A stretch of DNA of 64,000 nucleotides from VBDM01 sp035499735 (GCA_035499735.1 DATJYC010000043.1:1-64000), one strand, 5' to 3'. Positions 32,443 through 40,754 are shown, counted from the stretch's first letter. Numbers and translations are program-made. Notes: generated by a model not told the origin, from the sequence alone.

Positions 32443-34029
32443 TCACTGGAACAGACGCCCTGCGCCTCCCGACTTGATGGTCTTGAACGTGCTCGTGACG
32501 TGGCAGCGCTCGCAGACGGGCCCGAAGCCGCCGTTGTGGATGTCCTGCTCCGCGTGGCAGTCCGCGCAGGTGCTGGCGAGTTTGAGCTTCCCCTGCACCG
32601 GGAACCGGTGGCAGGCCAGGCAGTCCAGCCCGCGGTGCTTCCCGTCGAGGACGAAAGCGGTGCGCTTGTTGTGGTCGAAATCCCACTGCTTCCAGCTGCG
32701 CGGGTTGTGGCATTGCTCGCACGCCATCCCGAGCTTCAGCTTGTGCTTGTCGTCCTTGCGGTGGCACGAGTAGCAGTCGGTCTTGGCGTCCTTGAACTGC
32801 GGCGTCGTGTGGCAGTCCTTGCAGGCGACCTTGGCGTGCCGGCCGAGCAGCGGGAAGCGCGTGAGTCCGTGATCGATGCGGCTCTGCTTCCAGCTCGCAT
32901 CGTTGTGGCACGACTCGCACTGGGCTCCGAGCTGCCCGTTGTGCTTGTCGTCCTTCCTGTGGCACGCGATGCAGGCCGTCGCGAGCTTCTCCCTGTAGAC
33001 GAATCCCTTGTGGCAGCTGACACAGGTAATCTGCGCGTGCTTGCCGCGCAGCGGATAGCGCGTGACCAGGCCGTGGTCGAAGATCGTGGCCTTCCAGTCT
33101 CTCTCGACGTGGCAGCTGTCGCACTTGTCTCCGAAGCGACCCTGATGCCCCTTCTTGTCGTCGTCCTTCTTGTGACAGGCGACGCACGTCGTGGGCGTCT
33201 TCTCCTTGTAGAGCATGCCGGTGTGGCAGGCGTCGCAGCGGACGAACTGGTGCCTGCCCTTCAGCTCGAACTTCGTATCGCGTGCATGGCTGAACCGGGT
33301 CGTCTTCCACGCCATGTCGGTGTGGCAGGTCTCGCACTTGGCGCCGAACCTGCCGCGATGCCCCTTCTTGTCGTCGTCCTTCTGGTGGCAGGAGACGCAG
33401 GCGAGCGGAGTTCCCTTGAAGTCCTGCGTCTTGTGGCAGGACTCGCAGGCGACATCCGAGTGGGCGTTCCGCAGCGGGAACTTCGTCTTGCTGTGGTCGA
33501 AGCGCGTCTGCTTCCACGAGATCTCGGTGTGGCAGTTGACGCACTCTGGGCCGAGCTTGCCCTTGTGCTTGTCGTCCTTCTTGTGGCACGCGTTGCAATC
33601 GTGCGCTGTGTTGCGGTACTTGACCGTCGGCACGTGGCAGGAGGCGCACTCGACCTTGGTCGAGGCGTGGGCGCCCTTGAGCAGGAAGTCGGTCTGCTTG
33701 TGGTCGAAGGTCCTGGAGTTCACGGGAGCGATGTTCGCCTTTCGCCCCTTGTGGTCGGTGTGGCAGGCGCGGCAGTCCCGGTCGGGCATGCGTCCGTGGT
33801 AGCGCCGGTGCTGCGCGACGTCGGCGGCGATCTCCTTGTGGCAGTCGAGACACTGCGTGCGCTGCCCGGCCCGGTTGAAGCGCACGTGGCAGTTCTTGCA
33901 CTCGCTCTCCCACTTGGCGTGCCCCTCGATGACCTGGCCCGGCATGACCGCAGTCTCCAGGCTCTGCGCGAAAGCGCCCGGGACGAGCAGCAGGAGGAGC
34001 CATCCGGTGACCTTCGCTCGTCTCGACAT
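32443..34029 (-). CDS. 21-heme c-type cytochrome with triheme tandem repeat
   Basis: A 528-aa exported protein (signal about 1-22, ending GAFAQ) with 21 CXXCH motifs, at Cys44, 60, 86, 128, 145, 163, 195, 211, 232, 265, 282, 303, 336, 353, 371, 403, 419, 437, 470, 488 and 506. From residue 145 the motifs fall into five complete units of 66-71 residues, each carrying CxxCHxKDD, CxxCHxxxxWK, an FDH and a GxHxxxxCxxCH. Lys-rich loops suggest a basic surface. The product should be a long periplasmic or extracellular heme wire. ATG 34029 lies five bases after the membrane-protein gene, and the frame upstream of it is shadow. Confidence 0.95.
   Translation of the reverse strand: MSRRAKVTGWLLLLLVPGAFAQSLETAVMPGQVIEGHAKWESECKNCHVRFNRAGQRTQCLDCHKEIAADVAQHRRYHGRMPDRDCRACHTDHKGRKANIAPVNSRTFDHKQTDFLLKGAHASTKVECASCHVPTVKYRNTAHDCNACHKKDDKHKGKLGPECVNCHTEISWKQTRFDHSKTKFPLRNAHSDVACESCHKTQDFKGTPLACVSCHQKDDDKKGHRGRFGAKCETCHTDMAWKTTRFSHARDTKFELKGRHQFVRCDACHTGMLYKEKTPTTCVACHKKDDDKKGHQGRFGDKCDSCHVERDWKATIFDHGLVTRYPLRGKHAQITCVSCHKGFVYREKLATACIACHRKDDKHNGQLGAQCESCHNDASWKQSRIDHGLTRFPLLGRHAKVACKDCHTTPQFKDAKTDCYSCHRKDDKHKLKLGMACEQCHNPRSWKQWDFDHNKRTAFVLDGKHRGLDCLACHRFPVQGKLKLASTCADCHAEQDIHNGGFGPVCERCHVTSTFKTIKSGGAGRLFQ
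32569..33597 (-). repeat. Five tandem triheme coding repeats
   Basis: These are the DNA-level counterpart of residues 145-487 of the 21-heme cytochrome. Units start at Cys145, 211, 282, 353 and 419 (spacings 66, 71, 71, 66 and 69 residues to the next). The nucleotide sequence is diverged between units, with recurring words encoding CHKKDDDKKGH and TGCxxxxCCCAC patterns. The array is therefore an old, selected expansion and not a recent slippage product. Confidence 0.85.
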
Positions 34030-34034
34030 GAGCC

Positions 34035-35024
34035 TCAATACATGTGCACGTAGACCACATGGACGATCGCGCTGAATACCAGCATGAAGACGAAAGGAAC
34101 GTGCAGGACGTGCCACAGGGAGAACAGGCGCTCGTAGGTGCGGAACTGGGCGACTTCCTTCAGCTCGCGCATGTAGCCCTTCAGGATCCGCCGCGCGACG
34201 CGGATGCGATGGCTGCGCTCGCCGCGAGGCCAGTTGCGCTCGCTGGCGGCGCGCGACAGGATCCGGCCGACGTCCCGCATGCTGCGCCAGTAGACGTAGC
34301 GGGTGCGCACCGTGAGCGCGAGAAACCGCCGCACGCCGAGCAGACCGAGACGGGTCTGGTCGGCGGCGTACGCTTCCAGGTCCTTGAGGCGCTGCTCCAC
34401 GCTGGGCGCAAAGTGGAATTTCGACTTTAGCGACTCGCCCTGCAGGCCCAGGTGCTCCTGGCGCTCTCGCAGCGTGGCCTGGCGGCCGTAGAGGCCGTGG
34501 TGGATCTTGGTGTAGATGAAGCGCCCGATGATTCCGCTGCCCGCGACGATCAGCATGCTGTAGAAGGCGACGGCGGCGTTGAGCGAGCCGATCCTGAGCG
34601 TGGAGTGGTACAGGATCAGGACCGGCCCGGCGATCCCGAGGAACATGTGCACCTTGAACCAGTGCCGGAGCTCCCCGGCCCGCTGAAGGAAGCGCACGCG
34701 CTTGCGCAGGGGATACAGGAGCAGCAGCAGCATGAAGATCGAGCCGACGAGGCCGAGGTTGTAGCCGAGATCGGAGCCGGGGGTATACAGCTCGGCGCGG
34801 CCGGCAAGCCAGGCGCCCGCGGCGAGAACGATCGCCACGAGCCAGATCGCCGTGACCGGCAGGGGGCGGGCGTCCCCGCGACGCTCCGACCCCGCGTGCG
34901 GGCGCGGGCCCGCCGACCGGCGCTCGACATCGTATGCGGGACTCACCGGGGACGACACAGGTCTGCTCGGACGATTGGTCGACGCGGAAGGAGTGCCATT
35001 GTCATCTGGACGGCGCACGGCCAT
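34035..35024 (-). CDS. Histidine-rich inner-membrane protein, candidate b-type cytochrome
   Basis: This 329-aa protein has a disordered Pro/Ser/Arg-rich N-terminus (1-55) and about five helices (57-74, 88-105, 122-142, 150-172, 302-325). A basic, helical cytoplasmic-type domain (about 180-298) lies before the last helix. Histidines cluster at membrane edges: H121, H126, H140, H175, H176, H305, H308, H322 and H327. This would suit one or two bis-His b hemes, as in quinol-oxidising or ferric-reductase-like cytochromes. It is first in the multiheme operon and divergent from the FAD/Fe-S gene, so it probably passes electrons across the inner membrane. The N-terminal start is uncertain. Confidence 0.75.
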   Translation of the reverse strand: MAVRRPDDNGTPSASTNRPSRPVSSPVSPAYDVERRSAGPRPHAGSERRGDARPLPVTAIWLVAIVLAAGAWLAGRAELYTPGSDLGYNLGLVGSIFMLLLLLYPLRKRVRFLQRAGELRHWFKVHMFLGIAGPVLILYHSTLRIGSLNAAVAFYSMLIVAGSGIIGRFIYTKIHHGLYGRQATLRERQEHLGLQGESLKSKFHFAPSVEQRLKDLEAYAADQTRLGLLGVRRFLALTVRTRYVYWRSMRDVGRILSRAASERNWPRGERSHRIRVARRILKGYMRELKEVAQFRTYERLFSLWHVLHVPFVFMLVFSAIVHVVYVHMY

Positions 35025-35189
35025 CCATGAAAATCTTCCACCATGCCCAGAAGAATCGACGCAGTCGTGAAAAACTGCCGCGCCTCCCGTTGCCTCCAGA
35101 ACGCGGGCGTAGGATACGATATATTCAAGCGGGTGTCGGTGATTTTCTCTGTCTCCGATTCACGACACACAGACGTTTCTCATTCTCAC

Positions 35190-36497
35190 GTGCTAGCAGG
35201 CGCAAACCTCACCACGCTGCTCTTATACGGGCTGCCCTTCCTTGCGGTGCTCGCCTGGTACGTCGTGCGCCAGCGCCGCCGCGACCGCGAGGGCAGCGAG
35301 CGCCTCCAGCAGGCGATCGAGGAGGGGCTCAACGAGCCCGCGTCGCTGCACCCTGTCATCGATCCGCGCAAGTGCCTCAACTCCAGGGCGTGCGTCGCGG
35401 CCTGCCCGGAGGACGCCATCGGCATCGTCAACGGCAAGGCGCAGCTGGTGAATGCCGCGGCGTGCATCGGCCACGGGGCCTGCATGGCCTCGTGCCCGCA
35501 CGACGCGATCACCCTGGTATTCGGCACCGAGAAGCGCGGCATGGACATCCCCCTGGTCAAGCCGAACTTCGAGACCAACGTGCCCGGCCTGTTCATCGCC
35601 GGGGAGCTCGGCGGGATGGGGCTCATACGCAAGGCGGTCGAGCAGGGCCGGCAGGCGATGGAATCGATCGCGAAGCTGAAGGGCAGCGGCCTGCCGCACG
35701 ACGTCGTGATCGTCGGCGCCGGCCCGGCCGGCATCTCGGCCTCGCTCGCCGCGAAGGAAAGGAACCTCAAGTTCGTGACGGTCGAGCAGGAGAGCTCGTT
35801 CGGCGGCACCGTCTATCACTACCCGCGCAACAAGGTCGTCATGACCGCGCCGGTGCAGTTGCCGATCATCGGCAAGATGAACTTCGGGGAGGTGAGCAAG
35901 GAGAAGCTCCTCGAGTTCTGGAACGGCGTCGTCAGGCGCACGGGCATCAAGATCAATTTCTTCGAGCGCATGGAGACGCTGAAGCCGGACCGCAACGGTT
36001 TCGTCCTCAGGACCTCGAAGCAGGAGTACCGCACGCGCGCGGTCCTGCTGACCATAGGCCGCCGCGGCACGCCCCGCAAGCTCGGCGTGAAGGGCGAGGA
36101 ACGGCCCAACGTGGTCTACCGCCTGATCGACCCCGAGCAGTACCGCGGCCAGCACGTGCTCGTCGTCGGCGGGGGCGACTCCGCGCTCGAGGCGGCGCTC
36201 GCCTGCGCCGACGAGGCCGGCACGAGGGTCACGCTCTCCTACCGCAGCGAGGCGTTCTCGCGCGTGAAGCAGAAGAACCGCGAGGCCGTGCAGCGCGCCG
36301 AGAGCGCCCGCAGGCTGAAGGTCGTTCTTTCCTCGAACGTCGAGCAGATCGGCGAGGGCAGCGTCACCCTCGACCAGGGCGGCAGGAAGATCGAGCTGAA
36401 GAACGACGCGGTGATCGTATGCGCGGGCGGCATCCTGCCGACCCCCTTCCTCAAGGAGATCGGCGTGCAGGTCGACACCAAGTACGGCACGGCCTAG
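35190..36497 (+). CDS. Membrane-anchored Fe-S / thioredoxin-reductase-like NAD(P)-FAD oxidoreductase
   Basis: A 435-aa protein from GTG 35190, which begins just before the single helix (about 7-25). Two ferredoxin-type motifs follow, each missing the second Cys: C62-x2-S65-x2-C68-x3-C72-P and C92-x2-H95-x2-C98-x3-C102-P. A thioredoxin-reductase-like module comes next, with VIVGAGPAGIS (174-184) for FAD and a second VVGGGDSALEA for NAD(P). The CxxC redox disulfide of thioredoxin reductase is not evident. It would exchange electrons between NAD(P)H and the membrane system. An upstream ATG (35043) is possible but adds a residue run unlike a family start. It is divergent from the cytochrome operon. 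Confidence 0.85.
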   Translation: MLAGANLTTLLLYGLPFLAVLAWYVVRQRRRDREGSERLQQAIEEGLNEPASLHPVIDPRKCLNSRACVAACPEDAIGIVNGKAQLVNAAACIGHGACMASCPHDAITLVFGTEKRGMDIPLVKPNFETNVPGLFIAGELGGMGLIRKAVEQGRQAMESIAKLKGSGLPHDVVIVGAGPAGISASLAAKERNLKFVTVEQESSFGGTVYHYPRNKVVMTAPVQLPIIGKMNFGEVSKEKLLEFWNGVVRRTGIKINFFERMETLKPDRNGFVLRTSKQEYRTRAVLLTIGRRGTPRKLGVKGEERPNVVYRLIDPEQYRGQHVLVVGGGDSALEAALACADEAGTRVTLSYRSEAFSRVKQKNREAVQRAESARRLKVVLSSNVEQIGEGSVTLDQGGRKIELKNDAVIVCAGGILPTPFLKEIGVQVDTKYGTA

Positions 36498-37277
36498 CTA
36501 CACCGCGGCGCGCTTCGAAATTCCCCCGTCGATGGTGACGATGGTGCCGCTCGTATAGGAGGACAGGTCGGAGGCGAGGAACACCACGCTCGCGGCGATC
36601 TCGTCGACGGTCGCCGGGCGCCCGAAGGGATTCTTCTTCAGCAGCTCAGCGTAGCGCTCCTCGTCGCCGAGGATCGCCTTCGCGCGCTTTTTCGAGATCT
36701 TCATGACGCGGTCGGTGGCCACCGGCCCCGGGTTGACCGCCAGCACGCGAACGCCGTATTCGGGGCTCGCCGCGCCCAGCGCGAGAGTCATCGACATCAG
36801 GCTGGCGTTGCCCATCGAGCCCGCGACGTACGCCGGGATAGGACGTTCGCCCGCGGCGCCGATGATGTTGACGATGACGCCGCGTTTCCTCGCCTTCATT
36901 TTTGCGAGGTAATGGCGAGTGAGCGCGACGTAGCCGAACACCTTCAGGTCCCAGCCCGCGCGCCAGGCCGCGTCGTCGACCTCCTCGATCGGCCCCGCCG
37001 GAATGTCGCCCGCGTTGTTGATCAGTATGTCGACCTCGGGGCAGGCCTCGATCAGCTTCCCGCGACCCGCGTCCTGCGACAGGTCTAGCGCTAACGTCCG
37101 AACCTCGACCCTCGCGCTCTTCCTGATTTCGGCCGCTTCGCGCTCGAGCAGGTCCTTCGACCGCGCCGCGAGGCGCAGCGCGCAGCCCTCGCGCGCGAAC
37201 CACTGCGCGATTCCGAGCCCGATGCCCTTCGACGCGCCCGTGACGAGCACCGTGCGTCCCGCGAGCTTGAGGTCCAT
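36498..37277 (-). CDS. Short-chain dehydrogenase/reductase family protein with altered active site
   Basis: This 259-aa Rossmann protein has the coenzyme motif TGASKGIG (13-20) and NNAG (87-90). The catalytic region reads NIIGAAG, then Y150-V-A-G-S154. The active Tyr is kept, but the Lys of YxxxK is Ser and the usual Ser is Gly. The tail is DLSSYTSGTIVTIDGG, as in classical SDRs. It could be a degenerate or differently operating reductase. It converges with the Fe-S oxidoreductase gene (adjacent stops) and precedes a crotonase-like gene on the same strand. The substrate is unknown. Confidence 0.85.
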   Translation of the reverse strand: MDLKLAGRTVLVTGASKGIGLGIAQWFAREGCALRLAARSKDLLEREAAEIRKSARVEVRTLALDLSQDAGRGKLIEACPEVDILINNAGDIPAGPIEEVDDAAWRAGWDLKVFGYVALTRHYLAKMKARKRGVIVNIIGAAGERPIPAYVAGSMGNASLMSMTLALGAASPEYGVRVLAVNPGPVATDRVMKISKKRAKAILGDEERYAELLKKNPFGRPATVDEIAASVVFLASDLSSYTSGTIVTIDGGISKRAAV

Positions 37278-37290
37278 TCCGGATATCCCC

Positions 37291-38007
37291 TTACTTGACG
37301 GCCCGGGCCTTGGCCTTCAGCCGAAGCGCTCGCGCACGCCTGCCGTCGCCCTTCCCGAGCGCGCGGAAGATGTCCTGATAGACCGCGACCACGTCGCGCG
37401 GCTGCTCCGCGAGTTTCTGCGCGAACGCGAGGGTCTCGCGCTCGAGGCCGGATGCGGGGAACACCTCGTCGAGAAAGCCCCACTCGCGGAGCGTCGCCGC
37501 CGCGAGGACCTCGCCAGCCAGCATCAAGCGCCGGGTGCGCATCTCGCCGATCATGGTATATAGCCGCTCGAGCGCCGTGATCGGGTAATAGAGCCTGTTC
37601 TTCACCGCCGGCACCGAGAGCTTGAGGACGTCGTCGCCGAAGCGGAAGTCCGTCGACGCCGCGAGCTGGACGCCTCCGCCGTAGCAGTTCGCGTGCAGCA
37701 TGGCGATCGTCGGAAAAGGCATGGCCCGCATGTCGCTCCAGAAGGTTTCGACGCCCTTCTCGACGACGGCGAACCCGTGTGCGCGTTTCGGGAAGGTTTC
37801 CACGAACTTGAGATCGACTCCCGCCGAGAAAGATCGCTCGCCCGCGCCGCGCAGCACCATCGCCCCGACGTCCTTGCGCTTCTTCAGCGCCCTCGCCGCA
37901 GCGGCGAGCCCCTGCGCGATGCCCGCGTCGATCGCGTTCATGCGCGCCGCGTTGTCGAACGTGACGACCGCGACCGCGCCGCGGATCTCGGTGGAGACAG
38001 AGCCCAC
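37291..38007 (-). CDS. Crotonase-fold (enoyl-CoA hydratase/isomerase-like) protein
   Basis: A 238-aa protein with the crotonase oxyanion segments GAGERSFSAGVDLK and NCYGGGVQLAASTDFRFG. The two glutamates of true enoyl-CoA hydratases are replaced: Gln stands in GGGVQLAA, and the later site reads LSVPAVKNRLYYP without Glu. Hydration by the standard mechanism is therefore unlikely, and isomerase or another CoA chemistry is possible. The start is GTG 38007, one base after the hydrolase stop; the longer frame upstream has shadow composition. It is part of a six-gene leftward run from 42013. Confidence 0.8.
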   Translation of the reverse strand: MGSVSTEIRGAVAVVTFDNAARMNAIDAGIAQGLAAAARALKKRKDVGAMVLRGAGERSFSAGVDLKFVETFPKRAHGFAVVEKGVETFWSDMRAMPFPTIAMLHANCYGGGVQLAASTDFRFGDDVLKLSVPAVKNRLYYPITALERLYTMIGEMRTRRLMLAGEVLAAATLREWGFLDEVFPASGLERETLAFAQKLAEQPRDVVAVYQDIFRALGKGDGRRARALRLKAKARAVK

Positions 38008-38008
38008 G

Positions 38009-38836
38009 TCAGCCGCTCGCCACGGCGACCGACTCGATGAAACCGAGGCACAGGCGATTGAACTCGGCCGGGTTCTCGAGGTTGACGCAGTGCCCGGTCT
38101 GAGGAAATACGTGCAGGCGCGCGTCCGGGAGAACCCGGGCCAGGAAATCGCTCGGCTTGCGGCACGGCTCGTCCTCGTCGCCGACGACCACGAGCACCGG
38201 AAGACGGAGCGCAACGAGGCGCTTCTCGTGCACGTACAGGGGCGGGCGCCGCCCCTGCACGCCGAGCTGGGTATTGGCGTGCCCCGCCGGCGACATCGCT
38301 AGGAGCTGCTCGTTGAAGCGGCGGAACTCGGCCGGGTTCTTGTCTTTCAGGCGCCGGCGGTTCGGGCTGTCGTTCATCTGCGCCGCGAGCGCCGCCATCC
38401 CGCGCTCTCCCAGCAGCTTCGCGGTCGCCCGCGCGGCGGCGCAGAACGTCTCCGGGTCGTCCGATCCCGAGCCGATGCCGACCAGCGTCGCCGAGAGGAC
38501 GCGCTGCGGCTCCTTGAGCGCGTACTGCAGGCTCGAGGCCGCGCCCATCGACACGCCGACGAGGTGGGCCCGCTCGATCGCGAGGCCGTCCATCACCGCG
38601 GCGATGTCGGCGACCGCGTGATCCTGCGAGTAGCGGTCGGCGGAGGCAGGCACCTCCGAGGGCGGATAGCCGCGCGCGTTGAACGTCACGCAGCGGCAGC
38701 GGCTGCGGAAGGCTTCGACCTGCCCGTCGAAGCTGCGGCAGGAGCCGCCGTACTCGTGCACGAAGAGGACGGCCGTGCCCTTCCCGCTCTCCTCGCAGTG
38801 GATCTTCGTTCCGTCGGCGCTCAGGACTTGCTTCAT
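38009..38836 (-). CDS. Alpha/beta hydrolase
   Basis: This 275-aa alpha/beta-hydrolase-fold enzyme has the oxyanion region LFVHEYGGSC, the nucleophile elbow GVSMGAASS, a late acidic GDEDEPCR and the catalytic His in TGHCVNLENP. The family includes 3-oxoadipate enol-lactonase-like and esterase-like hydrolases. The dense run of Bug receptors and a crotonase-like neighbour suggests a role in breaking an imported ester, lactone or ring-cleavage product. ATG 38836 overlaps the upstream Bug stop by four bases. Confidence 0.88.
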   Translation of the reverse strand: MKQVLSADGTKIHCEESGKGTAVLFVHEYGGSCRSFDGQVEAFRSRCRCVTFNARGYPPSEVPASADRYSQDHAVADIAAVMDGLAIERAHLVGVSMGAASSLQYALKEPQRVLSATLVGIGSGSDDPETFCAAARATAKLLGERGMAALAAQMNDSPNRRRLKDKNPAEFRRFNEQLLAMSPAGHANTQLGVQGRRPPLYVHEKRLVALRLPVLVVVGDEDEPCRKPSDFLARVLPDARLHVFPQTGHCVNLENPAEFNRLCLGFIESVAVASG

Positions 38837-39792
38837 TCGACCTTGAACCCCGAAGTCTTCACGACCTGAGCCCATCTCGCAATCTCGCGCTCGATCACGG
38901 CGGAGAATTCCTGCGGCGAGTCGGCGATGGGCTCGAGCCCCTGCGTCGAGATCGCATCGCGCAGCTCGGCCGACGCGACCGCCTTGCGCACCTCGGCGTT
39001 CAGCCTCGCGACGATCGCGGCGGGAGTGCCCTTCGGCGCAATCAGCCCGAACCATGCGGTCACGTCGATTCCGGGCAGGCCCGCCTCGGCCGCAGTGGGG
39101 ACGGCCGGGAGCCGAGCGGTGCGCTCGGGTGCGAGCACCGCGAGCGCGCGCAGCCTGCCCGACTGGATGTTCTGCACCTGGAACGAGGCGAGCACGTCGA
39201 AGCCGATCTGGACCTGGCCGGCGAGCAGGTCGACGAGCACGGGCGCCACGCCCTTGTAGGGCACGTGCACGATATCGACCTTCGCGAGCGACTTGAAGCT
39301 CTCGCCGGCGAAGTGCTGCAGCGTTCCGTCGCCGATCGAGCCGAAGTTGTAGCGCCCGGGGTTCGCCCGGGCGAGCGCGATCAGCTCGCCTAGGGATTTC
39401 GCCGGGACCTGGGCGTTGACCACCACGATGAAGGGCGCGCTCGCGACGAGGCTCACCGGCGCGAACGCGGCGAGCGAATCGTAGGGGGGATTCGCGCGCA
39501 CCACCGGCGCCATGCCCAGCGTCGACACCGTTCCCAGGCCCAGCGTGTAGCCGTCGGCGGGCGATCTTGCGAGCGCGGCGAGGCCGATGGTGCCGCCCGC
39601 GCCGGCGCGGTTCTCGACGATCAGCTGCTGCCCCAGCCCTTCGCCCAGCTTCTTGGCGAGCGAGCGCCCGATGAGGTCGGTCGAGCCGCCTGCGGGGAAG
39701 GGAACGATCAGCCGCAGCGGGCGGGCCGGGTAGTCCTGGGCGGGCGCCGCTCCGCAGGCGCAAACAAGCAGCGTGGCGAGGAGGGCTCTCAC
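38833..39792 (-). CDS. Bug/TctC-family periplasmic solute receptor
   Basis: A 319-aa receptor. GTG 39792 shares a base with the TAG stop of the next Bug gene (TAGTG), so re-initiation is likely. The signal peptide (about 1-20, ending GAAPAQ) is followed by YPARPLRLIVPFPAGGSTD, RAGAGGTIGLAALARSPADGYTL, YDSLAAFAPVSLV and HVPYKGVAP. It lies between another Bug gene and the hydrolase, again implying paired ligands. It probably binds a carboxylate. Confidence 0.9.
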   Translation of the reverse strand: MRALLATLLVCACGAAPAQDYPARPLRLIVPFPAGGSTDLIGRSLAKKLGEGLGQQLIVENRAGAGGTIGLAALARSPADGYTLGLGTVSTLGMAPVVRANPPYDSLAAFAPVSLVASAPFIVVVNAQVPAKSLGELIALARANPGRYNFGSIGDGTLQHFAGESFKSLAKVDIVHVPYKGVAPVLVDLLAGQVQIGFDVLASFQVQNIQSGRLRALAVLAPERTARLPAVPTAAEAGLPGIDVTAWFGLIAPKGTPAAIVARLNAEVRKAVASAELRDAISTQGLEPIADSPQEFSAVIEREIARWAQVVKTSGFKVE

Positions 39793-40754
39793 TAGGGTGC
39801 GTCGCCCCTGAAGCCCGAGGCGCGGATCACGGGGCCCCAGCGCGCGTAGTCGGCGCGGACCACGCCGGCGAATTCCGCGGGGCTCATCTCGTGCACCTCC
39901 AGGTCGAGGCCCCGCATCCTGTCCTTCACCGCGGCCGTGCGCATCGCGGAGACGAAAGCGGCGTTCAGCTTCTTCACCGTGTCGGCGGGCGTCGCCGCGG
40001 GCGCGAAGATGCCGAACCAGGCGTCGGCGGTGAGCGCGGGAAGGCCGAGCTCCGCGAAGGTCGGGACGTCGGGCGCGCCGGACGAGCGCTCCTTGCCCGA
40101 CATGCCGAGGATCGCGAGCTTGCCGGCCTTCGCCTGGGCGAGCAGCGTGCCGAGCGGCTGGATCGTGGCGGGAACGTGTCCGGCGACGACGTCGAGGATC
40201 GCCGGCCCCGCGCCCTTGTAGGGCACCTGCTGCAGCGCAATGCCCTCGGTCTGCCCGAGCAGCACGCCGAAGAAATGCGTCGAGCCACCCGCGCCCGAGG
40301 ACGCGAACACCGCGCGCCCGGGGTCGGCCTTCACCCAGGCGACGTACTCCGCGAGCGTCTTCACGCGCATCTCGGCCTGCACGGCGAGCGCGAAGTTCCA
40401 CCGGCCCGTATGAGCGACAGGCGCGAAATCGGCGAGCGGGTCGTAGGGCGGCTTCGCCAGGGTCTGCGGGCGGAAGATCACCGTCGCGTCCGGCGCGAGC
40501 ATCAAGGTGGCGCCGTCGGGTGCCGCCGCCTTCAGCGCTTCGGCGGCGATCTGCCCGACCGCCCCCGGCCGGTTCTCCACGATCACCGGCCGTCCGAGCG
40601 CCTCGCCCATCGGCTCGGCAAAGATGCGGCCGAGCACGTCGACTGCCCCGCCCGGCGGATAGCCGACGAGCATGCGGGCCGTCTGCGCAGCCGCCGGCGC
40701 GCAGGCGAGCGATGCGACGAGGGCCAAAGCGAGCGGCGTTCGGACTCGTGGCAT
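39792..40754 (-). CDS. Bug/TctC-family periplasmic solute receptor
   Basis: This 320-aa receptor has a signal peptide (about 1-24, ending APAAAQ). The N-terminal strand is shorter than usual (TARMLVGYPPGGAVDVLG), lacking the YP..PVR lead. It continues with RPGAVGQIAAEALKAAAPDGATL, YDPLADFAPVAHT, QVPYKGAGP and GAPDVPTFAEL. ATG 40754 overlaps the stop of the M20 peptidase gene by four bases. The shortened strand may reflect a different ligand class. Confidence 0.9.
   Translation of the reverse strand: MPRVRTPLALALVASLACAPAAAQTARMLVGYPPGGAVDVLGRIFAEPMGEALGRPVIVENRPGAVGQIAAEALKAAAPDGATLMLAPDATVIFRPQTLAKPPYDPLADFAPVAHTGRWNFALAVQAEMRVKTLAEYVAWVKADPGRAVFASSGAGGSTHFFGVLLGQTEGIALQQVPYKGAGPAILDVVAGHVPATIQPLGTLLAQAKAGKLAILGMSGKERSSGAPDVPTFAELGLPALTADAWFGIFAPAATPADTVKKLNAAFVSAMRTAAVKDRMRGLDLEVHEMSPAEFAGVVRADYARWGPVIRASGFRGDAP

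Noticed and set aside
32569..33597. Periodic sequence that might be a CRISPR array or recent tandem duplication
   Set aside because: The period is 198-213 bases, the units are diverged at the DNA level and in frame, and each encodes conserved heme motifs. It is a protein repeat.
28986..34029. Assignment of the cluster as MtrAB, MtoAB or PioAB
   Set aside because: Heme counts (21 and 9, not 10), the SPOR-TPR barrel and the Fe-S/FAD partner do not match those systems.
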